Positions 11,782-25,600 are shown, numbered from the stretch's first letter. The stretch is DNA of 64,000 nucleotides from Eutypa lata (GCA_022661535.1 JAKULF010000011.1:496001-560000), one strand, 5' to 3'. Program-made: numbers and translations. Notes: generated by a model from the letters alone, not told the origin.

Positions 11782-13543
11782 CTACACTCCCATGCTCACC
11801 CAGCACCCGTGCAACATAGACGTGTTGGTGCCCAGCTTTATAACCATGGGCCGCTCGTCTCGGCTCTCGATCGTCCTGAAAGCCTGCAGCAGCCGGAACG
11901 TGATGAACGCGACCTGCGTCAGGGCGAACTGCTGCCCTATGCAGATCCGCGGCCCGGCGTTGAAGGGCAGGTACTGGAACCCCACTTTCAGATCTTGCCA
12001 GCGCTCGGGGCGGAACTCGTGCGCGTCGCTGCCGTAGATGTCCTCGCGCCGGTGCATGCTCCACTAGTCAGAGGTGAGAGTCAGTCAGTATGTGAAACAT
12101 CTCTGAGTAGTTATGAAGAGAAGATGGGAAGAAGTCTCATTGTAGGCGTAACTTTTACGTGAATCAAAAGAAAATTGGGGATAGGGAGTTGACTCCTGGA
12201 AAGTTGCTTACAGTCTGATACCGAGCGAGCGTTCCCTTTGGTACGAACGTCGGCGACTTCCCGTCTGGTCCCCCGCCCACCGGTAAGATGGTATCTCGGA
12301 CAGCCTCCCGTGCGTTAGTAGCCACCGGCGGGTTGAGACGGAGGGCTTCCTTGATTGCCCAGTTCAAATATTTCATTGCCCGCAGCTGCTCCCACGACGG
12401 CGTTCTTACATTCAGCTCTTGGATCTCCCTCTGGATCTTCGCGACTATGTCCGGGTTCCGAGAAAGCTGGGAGAACAAGTACGACAGCACGCTAGTCGTA
12501 GTGTCCCGCCCCGCCAAGAAAATGCTGAGCAGCTGGTCCCGGATGACTTCGTCGGGCTCCCCGGACTTGAGAAGCTCGTTGAGAAAGACGTATTTGCGGC
12601 CCTCGTTCTGCAGGCCCTTCTCGTTCTCCCGCTTCACATCCTCGACGTACTCCACGACATACTGCTTCATGAAGTCGGTGTCTTCTATGAGTCCGCGATC
12701 CGGAAGACTCTGAGTGACCCAGCCCAGGCGAGCGCGCCTGGCCACCTTGTAGGTGGCACGGTCGAAGCAGGCGGCGAACTCGACCGCCTTGGGCGGCGCG
12801 GCCCCGAGGGTGTCGGTCGAGTGCCCGAACATGAAATCCGAGATCGTGTCTATGGTGAGCATGGAGAACAGCGCCTGGAGATCGAAGCGGGCCCCGTCCT
12901 TCGGGACGCGGTCGATCATCTTCGCGATGTGCCTGTCGAAGCACTGGATGTCGGAGATCTGGTCCCGGACGAACGCCGGCCGCAGCGTCCCCCGCGCGTG
13001 GTGCCACTCGGGCCCGTTCGTCGTGAAGATGGAGTGGCTACCCAGGAGCGGCGAGAACGCCTGTATGCGGCCCTTCGGGATGACCCAGTCCTCGAAATTC
13101 GTAGCCAGGATCGTTTTGATGTTCTCGGGATCGTCGGTGCTGATGGAGAACGTGATCTCGGGGAACAGCTTGTGCACGAAGGTGTGCCCTATAGTCTTCA
13201 GGTTCTGCTTTCGCTTCGCGAGCAGCGTGTTCGTCCTGACGTTCCTCGCCGCCTCTAGGAAAAACCGAACCCCGAAGTGATCGTTGGGGTACTCGGGCGC
13301 GGGCGCGCAGCCGCCTTGGGCGTTCCTGCGGTAGTAGTCATGCCAACTCCGCAGCTCGGTTTGTGTGTAAATGACGGCCAGCGTGAGCAGAAAACCAAAT
13401 ATTTTGTGCTGGACAGTCACGGGTCCGGGCCGAAACCAGAGGACGTCCAATGCAAGGATCACGCCTAATGTGATGGTCACCACATTCATTAAAATATATT
13501 GGTGGCTTGCTTTCCTACCCGCGGAGCTCATTCTCGAATCCAT
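11782..13543 (-). CDS. Cytochrome P450, CYP52 clan (probable fatty acid or alkane hydroxylase)
   Basis: Two exons (13543-12212 and 12063-11782; 148-nt GTAAGC/TAG intron, phase 0) encode 537 residues, normal for a microsomal P450. Hydrophobic segments at about 17-35 and 47-60 anchor it to the ER. The I-helix motif AGRDTT is at 344-349, the ExxR motif EALR at 399-402, and the heme loop [10 protein letters not shown] with axial Cys485 lies in exon 2. The stretch from [10 protein letters not shown] to [10 protein letters not shown] is typical of the CYP52 clan, whose studied members hydroxylate the terminal carbon of fatty acids or alkanes. The substrate here is not known. It stands alone, with no biosynthetic cluster genes nearby. 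A 279-codon open frame on the opposite strand is a GC-driven shadow. Confidence 0.9.
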
Positions 13544-14325
13544 GGTTCGTTATACACCTGGTCGGATGGCTCTCATCGAAATGGTACGCTATCGGGATGG
13601 CAGGGGTAGATGAACTCGTTTATAAAGTAGGACTCGTAATTGTGATTAGTCGAATCTCTGTAAAACGTTGCGCGGAGAGTTTTATGTGATGAAAATGGCG
13701 ATAATGATGGCGTCACGGAACGTAACCTCGGATGCAACTTGGAGAGGCCGGCATATCCTGAGACATGATTCAGTTAAGGGACTTTGTGTTAATAAGTATT
13801 TGATTCACAGGTTTTTTTCCTGCCACCTATGTAATACTATTTTTTTTTATCCAATGGTAACCCGAGTTTTGAAGATCGCTTACTCTACGTAAGCAGCGAG
13901 ATACGCGGGACACCCCTATTATCGCTTTACCCCAGATTAACTCCACTACTTGGCAAAAGGCTCCATTCTTTCATTCATCACGATTGGGGCCCATGCCTCC
14001 CAACTGCCAGTGTTGGTACGTACGTGGTGTAAGCCTCGTATTGAAGTCTTTCCTAATCCGGGAGGCAGGAAACCGTAACGGCAATTTGAAGCATTGGCAA
14101 GAGAGAGGGGCTTCAGGGCTTGGGGGGATACATTCGCAGCCAAGTCGTCATGAAGTCTTCGCTACAGTAATTGGTCGTAATCAAATTTACTCTGGACGTT
14201 GTAGAACTCTCATTGAAAACCTTATGTGCGTGTATTCGTGCTTTATATAATACTATAAGGACATCGCTCAAATGTATATTAACGAATACAAATACACTGC
14301 TGTGCCTTCGTCAAGTCTTGAATGC

Positions 14326-14351
14326 AAAAAAAAAAAAAAAAAAAAAAAAAA
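14326..14351 (+). repeat. Poly(A) tract of 26 bases
   Basis: An uninterrupted run of 26 A in an intergenic region. This could be the 3' end of a decayed retroposon or a simple slippage product. No target-site duplication could be identified by eye. Confidence 0.8.
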
Positions 14352-16493
14352 CGGATGGCTCAAATACGCAAAGTGGATACCAAGAGACCGATATATATTG
14401 CAACTGTTGTTATAAACGAAGGGCTACCAGCCGTGTAAATAGATCATCTACGAACTACCTGACTACCCTTGTCTAACTTATAGCCCTAAACCAGGTCCAA
14501 GAGAAAGGCTCCGCACCAATACCTGCCTCCTTAGGCATCTACGGTGTCTCATGGCCAATGAAGAGTTGATATTATGTCAGCTCACTAATTAGCAATGCCA
14601 TAGATGAAATAAGCTTAAAGTCTTAGCTGATCCTTTGATCATGCCCGACTGCCGACCCAACTCTAGCCATGTTATGATATCTTGCAGCGGCTGAAATTTC
14701 CGAAGCAAATCCTGTCGATGGTTTGTCAAGCATAAGTAGTAGACCTGTCACAAGCAGTTTATTCTTGGTTCAGTTTGGTATTGATTCTGTATCTCTAATG
14801 GTATGACACTCCTTAAATGATTATTGCATAACATCATTTCCATTTCGCTTTAAAGCGTATGAGGTTATGCCACGTCGTCAGAGCTATAAATTCGAGTACC
14901 ACCTATCCAGCCTACTGCTAGGGTATGAACTAATATTTATGTCTTCCTAAGTATTTAAGTGTTTGTAACACATTGATATTTTCGTGTTAGGTACGCAATC
15001 CAGTGTCACTATAATTAGAAGATAGATGTCGTTCCTGATTTATTGTCTCTTCTTCTTTATATGTATGTTATACATGTTAGCAATAACTCTATTACTATGG
15101 GCTTTAGTGCAAACTAGCATCTAATGTGACTACGGAGAGTGCCATAGGATTAGGTGAGATCTCCTTTGGTAAGGACCTGTATCGGCTTAGCTGAGGAAGA
15201 GAGATTCGCGGTTTTAAAATCTAACTGCAAGCTGACGTAGACTACTTGAAATTATGTATAAAAAGGCAATTCCCACGCATAGATCTCTCTACTGTGTGCC
15301 AGCTATGGCCTACACTCTACCGCACGTATCAGTCGTGATAATGTTCACCGGGGAGATCGTATTGTATAACATCCTGATACCGGTAGTATTAATATGAAAG
15401 TATAATTTGCTACTGGCTCTAGTTACTTATATATAAGTCTAGAACCACCTGCTACTATAATATTCAGGGAGGACATAATTTCTTTTTTCGATTTTGTCCC
15501 TCTCAGAAGGTGTGGAATATGGATATAAGTTAGATGCCTATGTTAAACACTCCGTTAATGAATGGTACTTTCAAACTCTCTTTAAGTCGAAAAGAATATC
15601 ATGCTTTACCGCTTACATATTTCCCCCCAAAGAGTGGTTGCATGAACATACTATTAGAGCAAATTATACTCATCTACTAATGTGACTGGGTAACCTAGTT
15701 AAGCTACCTTTGTAGTCATTAATATAGCACACACTTCAAACTTCATATATAATTTTTATCTTGTCCATTGCGTATAATGGGCTCCGTATTTACTTCTCAA
15801 GCTTTTTAGCCTAGTACCTACTTATCATCCAGTATATACCCTACTACATCAATATTATCTCCACCTTGTAGTGCCTTAAAACAAAGAGATATTGGGCGTA
15901 AACTATGTGATAACTTCACATCAGGTATAAGGCATGTTGCTTTTACAATTTAGGTTCGTTGTGAGTATAGTGTGCTAAAGCAAATAGACGGTTGCCCACA
16001 CCTACATAACTTCAAGCAACACGCTTATATATCTCAGCCCTAATTGACCGTGGTACATGGGAACCATTGTGCTTTGCTGCGTGAAGTTCAAAGGGTCCAC
16101 CAAAATGACATGGTTGTTCTAAATGTTTAACAGGTTTATAGCACCATTTATTTCACTACACTATCAAACTCCCTTCAATCAATAATCTTCCAATGGACGA
16201 CGGAAGGGTCCAAGTATGATCGCTTACACCCCGCTCACAGAATCATAAGAACAGCCAAAGAACTTAAAGTGCATCTACGGCAGGTGTTTAACAACGTATT
16301 ATCTGTTGAAGGGTTTGATACCACCCCTTCAAGTCCCAGTACGGCCCTTATCCCTAGAAGGAGGATGACTGTTTATCCACATAACTATCTCATCTGCGAA
16401 TCTCATGGCGTGATTCCAATCATTCATCCTTCGGATTCTCCTATGAAACCATTACTAATGTATTCAATAGACTTACCAACCATACGAATTTAA

Positions 16494-16521
16494 TCTTCTT
16501 TTTTTTTTAAAAAAAAAGAAG
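16494..16521. repeat. AT-rich palindrome
   Basis: CTTC followed by ten T, nine A and GAAG, a near-perfect palindrome able to form a hairpin or cruciform. It is followed by a purine-only A/G stretch to about 16560. Confidence 0.7.
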
Positions 16522-17341
16522 AAAAAAACAAAGAGGAGAGAGAGAGAGAAAAAAAAGAAAAAACATCAGGGCAGCGTGACGAATTGTCAACACCCGCTCC
16601 CCACCCCCCAGCATACCTTAGACAATAATCATTGACTCAAGATAGGGGTCAACAGATCATCGACAGTATACTTCAGTTCTACCAATGAACGTCGAATAAC
16701 AGGTGCTCTAGTCCCACGAAATTTAGCAGCAACCTATAGTTAATGTTGATTTGGTATGTAGAATCGTTCCACCAACCTCTCTGCCAGCATAGTTAATCAA
16801 ATGAATACCTACACAGATGATCACTACATACATACATAACTAGCAGTAGCATTCCAACCCAAGCACCCCCCCTAACCATCCCATCGTGGCAACTTATGAC
16901 ATAGCTATATCCTCAAATATACATACACAGAAAAAGACGAAGGGAGAAAATGGGGGTCATGTGCCATTCAACCAGTGGTTCCCAGGTGAGAAGCGGGCCA
17001 AACTAAGTAGGTAGCTACATATTATAGCATACATTAGTTAAGCGTGTAGGTGTGTATGTAGGCAGCTTTCAGAGGCAATGGACTGATGAGATCGCCAATG
17101 CAGTAGTTAGCAGCTACTTACATAAGTAAGTACTTAAACTACCTACATGCACGAAAGCTACTTAACGAACCGGAGCGGCTCGAGCCCCGCTGCTGTCCCC
17201 GCCGTCCCCGCCGACAAGGACGGGCGCTAGGATATATGTGATGCGCGCAGTCTCAGATGAACGTGAATGCAGATCGCGGAGCGTGCGCGTGCAATCTTAA
17301 CTTTGTTATGCCTCTTCCCCCTCCCCCCTCCCCCTCTCTTC

Positions 17342-17387
17342 CTCTCTCTCTCTCTCTCCGTGTGTATGTGTGTGTGTGTGTGTGTGT
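17342..17387 (+). repeat. CT and TG microsatellites
   Basis: A CT run directly followed by a TG run. Simple sequence, with no gene here. Confidence 0.85.
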
Positions 17388-17610
17388 TCCATCTATATTG
17401 TTAGAGTGGGGTGAGACCAGGTACTGAGCAGGCAGGCGGTCATTAGTTTTTTTTTTAAGGGTTGCCTGCCCGCGTTGTCTCAGAATGATCTCGGGAAAGG
17501 CAGTCTTGGCGACGCGGGTAAAAAGATCTATGTGATTGATTGATTGATATGCCTACTTTCCTAGCCCACCTGCACCTACGATTCTTTTTAGATGTGGCAC
17601 ACAAGAAGAA

Positions 17611-17640
17611 GCAAGCAAGCAAGCAAGCAAACAAGCAAAG
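17611..17640 (+). repeat. GCAA tetranucleotide repeat
   Basis: Consecutive GCAA units with slight decay. It produces a spurious Leu/Cys-rich open frame on the minus strand. Confidence 0.85.
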
Positions 17641-17718
17641 CAAAGCAAGGAAGCAAAGCACCTTTCGGCTGTGTGACCAGCCGGTCTGCTTCTCTGCTTT
17701 GTATACCTACCTATCTAA

Positions 17719-17760
17719 GTAGGTAGCTATGTAGGTAGCTATGTAGGTGACTTCGTAGGT
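17719..17760 (+). repeat. 12-bp GTAGGTAGCTAT tandem repeat
   Basis: Two exact units followed by diverged ones, next to an inverted TACCTACCTA. Similar TAGGTAGG motifs recur through the window. Confidence 0.75.
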
Positions 17761-18840
17761 CAGTATTTACCTAGCTTTGTTGTGCCCTCGAGTCCGAGTG
17801 TCGGATGCTGAGATGGCTTAACGATACACGAAACTCGCTTTGGTCGTACATAGATGGATAGCTAAGCATTCGGTAATTTACGGGATAAATTGATCACTTA
17901 CCTATCTATCTAGTTGTCAACATCTATCTACGTCTGTAACGAGCAAAACGAGGACGGACGCATAAATGGTCGGTGCAACCTCACAATCGCAATGTGGAAG
18001 CAGTATGGGGGATTCAACAATTCTATTCTACATATCTGGGTCCGAAAGACACTACCACCTGCCTACTTCGCCTGTGCAGTTTCTAGAACTCGGTCAAGTA
18101 TCGGACATTGGCTTGGCAATGGTGTCAAAGTACGTAGAATGATTTCTTCGTAGGAATAGATCCTACGAGATGGTAATTGCTCGAGTTATCGTTATTATTA
18201 TCATGAGTGTATCCCTAGGGTTCAATGAAGCCCAGATAAACCAAAGATATTTGCTTATGCATCCAAAACCCCAATAAACCCCCCATATGATGCTAGAAAT
18301 TTGTCTCTTTGAGATAATGATAGACCGAGTTATCGCCGCCTGTTTTCCCCTTTCTCCGAGGGGGGCGGTCCATGCGTCTGTACCTGCATTGCGTGCATAG
18401 TAGGTATGCATCTTCTATGCGAAATGATTGCCTGCTGGCTATCCAGCCCAACGCTATGCGGGTATGAATCTATAAAACAAAAAAAGCAGATCCGAACTGG
18501 TAAAAACCCAAGATCCGTCGTTGGTGCTATGCATGCAGCCTCCAATGCAACAGTGAGCCTGTATATCGTGTATGAACCGTTAAAAATACATGTCGTGACC
18601 CTTTCTAACAGAAAAATCTATCCACATCAGATAGGGGGTATGTAGATGCGTGTGTATTGTGCGAGACGTGCGGTCGTAGTGGTTGGTTGGTTGATTGCCG
18701 ATAAGTCCGTCCATGTAACTATAACCAACCGGGAGGGGAAAAACAAAAACAAATTGGGTATCTCAAAAAAATGAAAGGTTCGTTTGACAGCCGTCATCGG
18801 ATATAACTCCAGAAACCCATCCTATCCGTGCTCCCATTGT

Positions 18841-19658
18841 TTAATGTTTCTGCTCATTACCGTTGTTCGTGGACTTCGCTGAATTTGACGGGTGGTGGTT
18901 GTTGTGGTGGGCGTGGTGATGAGCATGATGCTGATGGTGCGGGTGGTGATTATGCGAGTACGAATGGTACGGCTGTCTCACCTAAGCAAGCAGAGGTCTG
19001 TTAGTCTCGTAAATCATAAATCCGCCATGAGGTGCGGTTTTTGTAACTCCTTTTTCGGAGTTCCAAGAGTTGGAGAAAGAAGGAATGGGCGCAAACTCAC
19101 CCTCTGCCGACCCCGTCGCTCCTCCTCGGCCGGGGTGCTTAGCGACTTCCGCTCCTCCTCGTACCACGCGCTCAGGCTCTTCCCGCCAAACATGAGGTCG
19201 TCGTCGTCTATTATTATAGGCTCCATCCAGCGGTACCCTCCTTGCGACGCCTGCGCTTCTTGGCGCTGGTGGTGGTGATGATGCGCTACGCTCGCCGCGT
19301 CCGGCACGAAGTAGCAAGGCGCGTCGTTCGCCGAGTGTTGCGCTTGTGCCGATGTAGTAACCATGATTAAGGGCGAGGGATTACGCGTGTGGGAGTTGTG
19401 GCGGTGATGGTGATGCGGATGGTGAGGGTGATGATGGGGGTGAGGATGGTGATGATGATGGATTTGGTGCGCGGGCTTGTGCACGGTCTTATGAGATGTC
19501 GTCGAGGTCGTCGCGTGTGGGGATCGCGGCTGCGAGTGCGTCGGGTGTACGTGATAGCTGTGCTGAGACCCTGGCCTGCTATGTGATGTTCGGTTTTCCT
19601 CGGGTGAGCTCGTGTTGTGTCGCGTCATTGGCGGCAAGGAAAGTGAGACAAACTGCAA
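18841..19658 (-). CDS. Histidine-rich protein of unknown function
   Basis: Two exons (19658-19101 and 18981-18841; 119-nt intron GTGAGT/TAG, phase 0) give 232 residues. Three His clusters stand out: about residues 64-90, 126-130, and an exon-2 block at about 192-216. Reading exon 2 in the spliced frame continues the His/Pro/Asn pattern to a stop, which supports the splice. Between them, residues about 143-190 are non-repetitive, with IIIDDDDLMFGGKSLSAWYE followed by a charged helix. This is the likely conserved core. There is no signal peptide or membrane segment. Metal binding by the His tracts is plausible but inferred. A second ATG at codon 11 (19628) is an alternative start. I do not recognise a named family. 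Confidence 0.6.
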
Positions 19659-22600
19659 CTGTGCGCAGCTTTCTTTTTTTGTTCCGGGTCCCGTGTTGGT
19701 GGTGTAGACGGCACGCGGTCACAGGATCAAAAAAAAGCAGGTAAAATGCCAAAAAAAAAATTGGAGATAGTTTTTTTCAAGTTGGCACCAAAATATATTG
19801 TGAAACTTAGGAAAGAAAGGGGGGGAGGGGGGAGGCGAGGGTGTTATGTATTATTATCCTTTTTTCCTTCCTGGTGATGAATTGTGGAGATTGTTAAGGT
19901 TTTTGAGGCTGTGAGATTCTTATTAGCTGCCTGGATGCAGTAGCCGTTGTATATGAGTGTGTGTGCTGGTTCTTACTCAGGCTGCTGCGTGGCTAATTCG
20001 GATCCGTATGATCAGGGTTTTCTTCTAGTCAGGGCTTGTAAATAAGCATGCGGGAAATACGATCGCCATCTGGCGAACCAAAGAGACAGCGGCGATGCCA
20101 AATTGAAATAGGCTCGGGATATGTGGGCGCGACCTGTTGGGCGGACCAAAAAAAAACAGAGCTCCAGCCGCAACCGTGTACAAATTAAATACAAAGTTCC
20201 AGTTCGGTTCAGGGGGGTGGGCTTGCTGGCCTGGCCTAGACCCGGCAGGGTGAATTCTGCGGGGATTTCCGGAAGAGGAAATCCAAGTACTACCGAGTGG
20301 TTGACACGGCGTTCTGTCGTCCGGCGTGACGAGTCGGGTTATGTGTTTCCGCAGGTTTTAATAAATCAATTATGGTTCCAGCTACGTTAGGTACACACGT
20401 AGGCGAGCTTCCGTGTAGGGAAATACGATAAAAGGTCAAGATATATATATCCAAGATATCTGTGCCGATGTACTGTACGGTAGGTTGGGAATTGGGGAAT
20501 GCCGGATTTGGCGGGCTTAGACAAGGGAATCTATTGGACCAGATGTTACGCCAACAGAAGGTACTAGGTATGTACTGTAGACTATGTAGCACCTAACAGG
20601 AAATGCGGGTTAAATAAGAGAAGAAGAAAAAACTAATTATTCTGGGGAAGAAAAGTTCTTCTAGTTTATCTGGGGACGGGAAGACTCTTTATTGTCACGA
20701 TTACTAGGGCATTATTTGTTGCCAAGATGAGGAATGGGAACAAAGGTGGATTGACCCCCTGAGTTGTGATGTATAGTGATGTTATGTTTTTGCCCCCAGG
20801 ATCCTTTTCCTACAGCAGGCGAGTACGTAGTAAAACAAACTTGTTTGAAGGGTTCCCGGAGTGCAAATTCTTTCGAGTGGGACAGTACGAAAGTAAGCAG
20901 ATAATTAACCATCTAACATTGTTTGATTACCTAAAGTTTGGATAAGATGAATAAGATGAATAAGATAAAAGAACTGACTAAGCGACAATATATTGCGATC
21001 TATGAGATGACAATGACGAAGCGATCAGATATACTACATATCGGCGCCTTGTATGGCAATATGGCAATAGGTCTTGTTGAGAACTCCTGTAACCTATTAC
21101 CTACATACACACACGCATGTATGCATTGTGTGTTTCATCTCTAATGTACCTCCTACGTATTTCCCATCTAATTACATACATAGGTAGGGCTTGGTGAACA
21201 ACACATTGAAAGACGTGGCGGATAAGGTTCTTCCCAAGTCATCGACAAGGATCGCTGAACCGGATTTTGTCGATCGCATCCAATAATAAAGTAATTGTTG
21301 AAGGCGCTAGAAAGGTCAAGTAAAAATTCAAAAGAGAAGCCAATGGTGGAGCACCGCTCGAAGAGGAAGAAAAAAAGACCTCTTCTATCTCTCATATCCA
21401 ACTATTAACCAACACCAATGGCATTGTTAAATGGCCCGTTTTTGAGGCATATATGGAATATCATTTATGAGCGGGCTGGCGGGATGAGCCCTGGACAGAA
21501 GAATTGCCATGGATACAATGACGGCGCTACCTAACTAGAAGGCATATGATGATGACATTGACCGTTGAGCGGATTGGTCGGGATGCGCGGCAAACTCTGC
21601 GGTAAATCCCAGTTGAGGCGTCGGACAAGCGCCCGTCGTTTCCCGAATAAGACATTCGGTACAGAGTATGACAATAATTCAAAAGCATGGCTTTTCGCCT
21701 TTTTTTTTATTACCTTCCCTAGGTTTTTTGTTAATGCTTAAAGCCTGTTTTGATAGAGGAATTACGTAGGTAAAATGACGCTCTTTTGAGGCTGAAGCGG
21801 GGTGTAACCAAAGTAGGTATATACTTACCTAGGTAGGTATGTAGACTAACTAGAGCCCCTCCTCAAACGACCTACAGTTTAAGAGACTGCGATCAGCGTG
21901 TTACAAAGTTCTTCCTCCCATGCAGATACATATGTAGAATAGCCGCAGCTAGCGACAATTATAACTACATTCGGTATGAATTTTATATGTTTATTTTCTA
22001 TCGTGGCAGCATGGTCGGAGCCGAGATGTTTGCATGTGAACTTCTTCTTACCGGTTTACCGGAAATAAAGATTTAGGTTCAAAACTCCCGACACCGTGTT
22101 GTACAAGATCAGTACAATATACCGGTTTGGTATAGTCGCCCAGTTAAGAGGCTTATGAACGCAGCTGAATACCCTCAGCCTGCCTGCCTGCCTGCTTACC
22201 TGTCGTGAGCTCGGTCTAGCGACTTTTATGCCCGCTCACCCGACTCGGGCGTTCTCCCGTTTTGTCCAGGCGTTAGGTTTACGTACAGCTCAGCTCGTAT
22301 AATACTCGGATGGTGTGTATCTTCTGGTAGCACAACCAGGAATGCCACTTACACCGACAGTCTTACATCTTACCTACCTACCTTTAGTACGCTTATACTG
22401 CCTGTTAGTAAACACCCCGCCTCGATAAGCGACGATTTGTGTAGCGGCAATGGGTGAGATTTAGCCTCCTCGCACGCGTCGCATCCTGTTTCCTGTGCGA
22501 CATTCTCCGGAATGTATCAGATGACAGTAAGCACTGTAGTTATGGCTACAATGTTGGAGAATCGCGGCCTAGGCTGTCCGGTGCCAGTGATGGCTCTAAA

Positions 22601-25600
22601 CTACATATAATACTAGTTAATGTGATTGGCCCGACCTTTGATCATTAGGTCCCTACCATAATCCGTCAGATGCACGTATGAGGGACAGCTTTTAAGAGGC
22701 GATTACGTACATATCAATAGTTAAACAAGCGCATTGTTTGAGTAACTCACTCGACATCTCGAAAACTCCTCCTCGCAATAAACAACAAATGGCGTGACAG
22801 AGCGACCGAAGGCCAGGCAGAAGCTCCTCTGCTCAGATCTGCGGTGCCAAGCTCAAGCGGGGGAGAGGTGTCGTAGGGTGTGCGAGTGTTGGTCCCTGGA
22901 TATGCACGATCTTGGAGATCGACACGGGCGTGGGAAGGGTGATGGTTCATTAGGCTACCTTAGTGGGCGATCCTTCCACATGCTTCTTCCGCGGGGTTAA
23001 TGCTATCAAGCTCGTGAACAGGCAGGTCCCAATGCAAATGTTACTTTAAGGGTTCGCCAACGTACCTAGGCAACTACACGGTTTTGACTCTGCGACGACG
23101 AGTTGTTTGGTAGCATTTGCCCTTCATACAACGTTGTAAGCTCAAGCATGCAATAGTAGAAGCAATGGATTAATCATGAACGACGGCATAAGCTTTGGGT
23201 GAGGTCTAGACACTCATCCCCAGTATTTAGGGATCGGTTCAGCAAGCCGCTATCTCATTATCCTACATGTACCAATGACAATATCTAGCGAGCTAACCTG
23301 CCTGTCGAAAACATCAAATGTTGGCGAATTACCTACTAAGAAAGATAGATGATATATACAGTAGTAAGAATTTGGAAAGCCGATGAGAAGGTCCGATTAT
23401 CGCTCATATATTTCGAACCTAGAGCTAAAATTGATCATAGTCCTAGGTCTTTGTGACTTTTAATTTTCCAAGGTGGGATAGATATGTATGTACAGAGGGA
23501 TGATGGGGAAAATGGATTAGCCATCAATTGTCATGTCAGAAATCCGATAAGCACATCGATAAAGTAGCCCGAATACGACTCTACGACCTGACGACTCAGC
23601 GACTTCATCATTTCGCTCCTACGAGACCATCCAGCTGACCGACCTGCCGACATGTTGACGGGACTATCCCTGAAATGCCAATTGTTTTAAAAAATGACGA
23701 CCACTCAAGGCCACTCTACCAAGTCTACAAATATCCTCGGAATACCAACTATGGCATTGCCAGTATCGCCTTACCAAACCCCCCCGTAGCTCAGCATCGT
23801 GTCGTCATAGCGGGGCCGGTGCGGATGTGCGCTGCAACGATGCAAGGGCATGCATTGCCCTATTCTATCCTTTTGGGTACTAGTGGGCGGCATCATGCTC
23901 CCCCGCAGTAGTTGTTAGCTCACCTAGCTCTGGTATATATGCATGCATGTAGATATCTTTAGCGACGGGCTTGTTTCGTGCGTGCCGGACATGCGTCGGT
24001 TTGTATGTAATGATGATCCAATTGCATTTGAGATGGGCTTGCCACCAGAAACAGCTTCGTTGATGTCATCGGGCTCCGTACAGCGGCAGCATCACGGATC
24101 CATCTGTAGCTCAGGTTACAACCCGGTCTCTAACTATTTCCATTCCGAGTTTCTATTATCCAAGGTTCTATTCTACCTTCTAAGATTCTTCGTAGACGCA
24201 TTTCACTATTGTATCAGGTCAAGAGCTATCACTATACGACTTCACATGCCTGTAGAGAAGAGAGTCGTTATATTATACGTGGTTTGCGCGGTGCATAAAA
24301 TGCTTCCGCTTGAGCTTCCGATATCCCGTGATGAGTTGAGATGTCTAGTAGCTGTCTTCCATGGTAGAACGATAACATGTAAAAACAAAACACCGGCAGC
24401 CAACATCAATGTCGCTTCCCTCGCTGGCCTCAGGTCTCCTATAATGTAATGTATGCCAAAGAGATATATGGATGTGGTAAGATCAAGAAGCAGTGACCGG
24501 CTCAACGGATTCGGCGCTTATTCATTCGAGCTTATACAACACAACAGGAAATCCTCGGATGTCTGTAGCACGACCTCGGTCAAAACTTGCCGGAGGTCCG
24601 GATAGAATAAGTCTGTTGTAAGCAGTGAATGAATTGTTTGTGCTCGGTCTGGTTTTGTCGCAGTCCGGTTAGAGGGAGCACCGCATCTTGAGTAACTTAA
24701 CGTCGCTGCTGTGCCTCGTCAAACAAATGAGGCTACCATTATACTAACGATCTTTAGGGATGTAGAAGATACGAAGAGAGAAAGGCCAAATTACAGGAAG
24801 TGACAATGGTCGGCCCATATATCCTATGCAGTGTTCGTCCATATCTTCTCGCTACTGAAATCGGGGACGTCGTCTCAAGTCAAGGCTCGTGAGATTGTGT
24901 TCCAGTCTTCTTTAGTACTCAGCTTAGTTATTCGAAGAAGTAATCTAATCAAACTCGGTTGTATTGTTGTCCACGGTATTCTCAGGAAGACAGACTAACG
25001 ATCATAGGACATTACCTAGATAGAAATAGATCCTAAATCTCCATGTCTTATTTCATATTAGCTATCCCTACATTTCACGATTTTTTTCCTTTTCGCCAAA
25101 TTACATGTGCAAGCCTTATAGCAATCTGATATCTGTAACTATCATATAAATTTTAAGCTGTCTGTCTCCTACCCCAGGCTGTGTGTCAATATTACTTGCT
25201 TGGCAAATCATATTTTCCACCCATTGCAGTATAAAAGCTTTAACACACTCTACGACTTCGCGTGTAGTCTATAGCGCAGTTAGATAGATAAGCATGGTGG
25301 TAGAAATAGAAGCAGAATCCAAGATAGCTCCTAGCATATAAGGCCAAGGAAACAAAAGAGAAGGGATGTTCAGTAACGTAATGGTGATAGTTGTCGGGGT
25401 TATTATGAGCCCAGGCCCCTGAGCTGTTGAAGTAAGAATGTAAAGTATAATCAACTAATGTCCCCATCGAAATATAATAACACCACCAACTTCTCTTACA
25501 GGTTCGGACACTTTGATTGTTACTTTCTGAAGGTCCCATGCCTCTTTTTGCCTCGGGACGGAGTGGCATGCATTATATGCAAATCCGCTTACGAGAGCAT

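Larger units (their letters stand above)
13544..18840. other. Gene-poor AT-rich region with tandem repeats
   Basis: No gene is supported in 5.3 kb. It holds a 26-base A tract (14326-14351), a T10/A9 palindrome near 16494-16521 and a purine-only run after it. CT, TG, GCAA and GTAGGTAGCTAT tandem tracts lie between 17340 and 17760. A 65-codon minus frame at 13946-14143 was considered but has no support. The composition fits decayed repeat DNA; no transposon protein motif was recognised. Confidence 0.55.

Noticed and set aside
12419..13258. 279-codon plus-strand frame opposite the P450
   Set aside because: It lies entirely antisense to a P450 with all family motifs. High GC at third codon positions removes stops from the opposite strand, and its product has no recognisable domain.
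17455..17661. Leu/Cys/Phe-rich 68-codon minus-strand frame
   Set aside because: Produced by the GCAA microsatellite.
17300..17766. CRISPR-like array
   Set aside because: The repeats are simple microsatellites without unique spacers, and the organism is eukaryotic.
23943..24449. 168-codon plus-strand frame
   Set aside because: No domain, signal or splice context; composition looks like chance translation of intergenic DNA.
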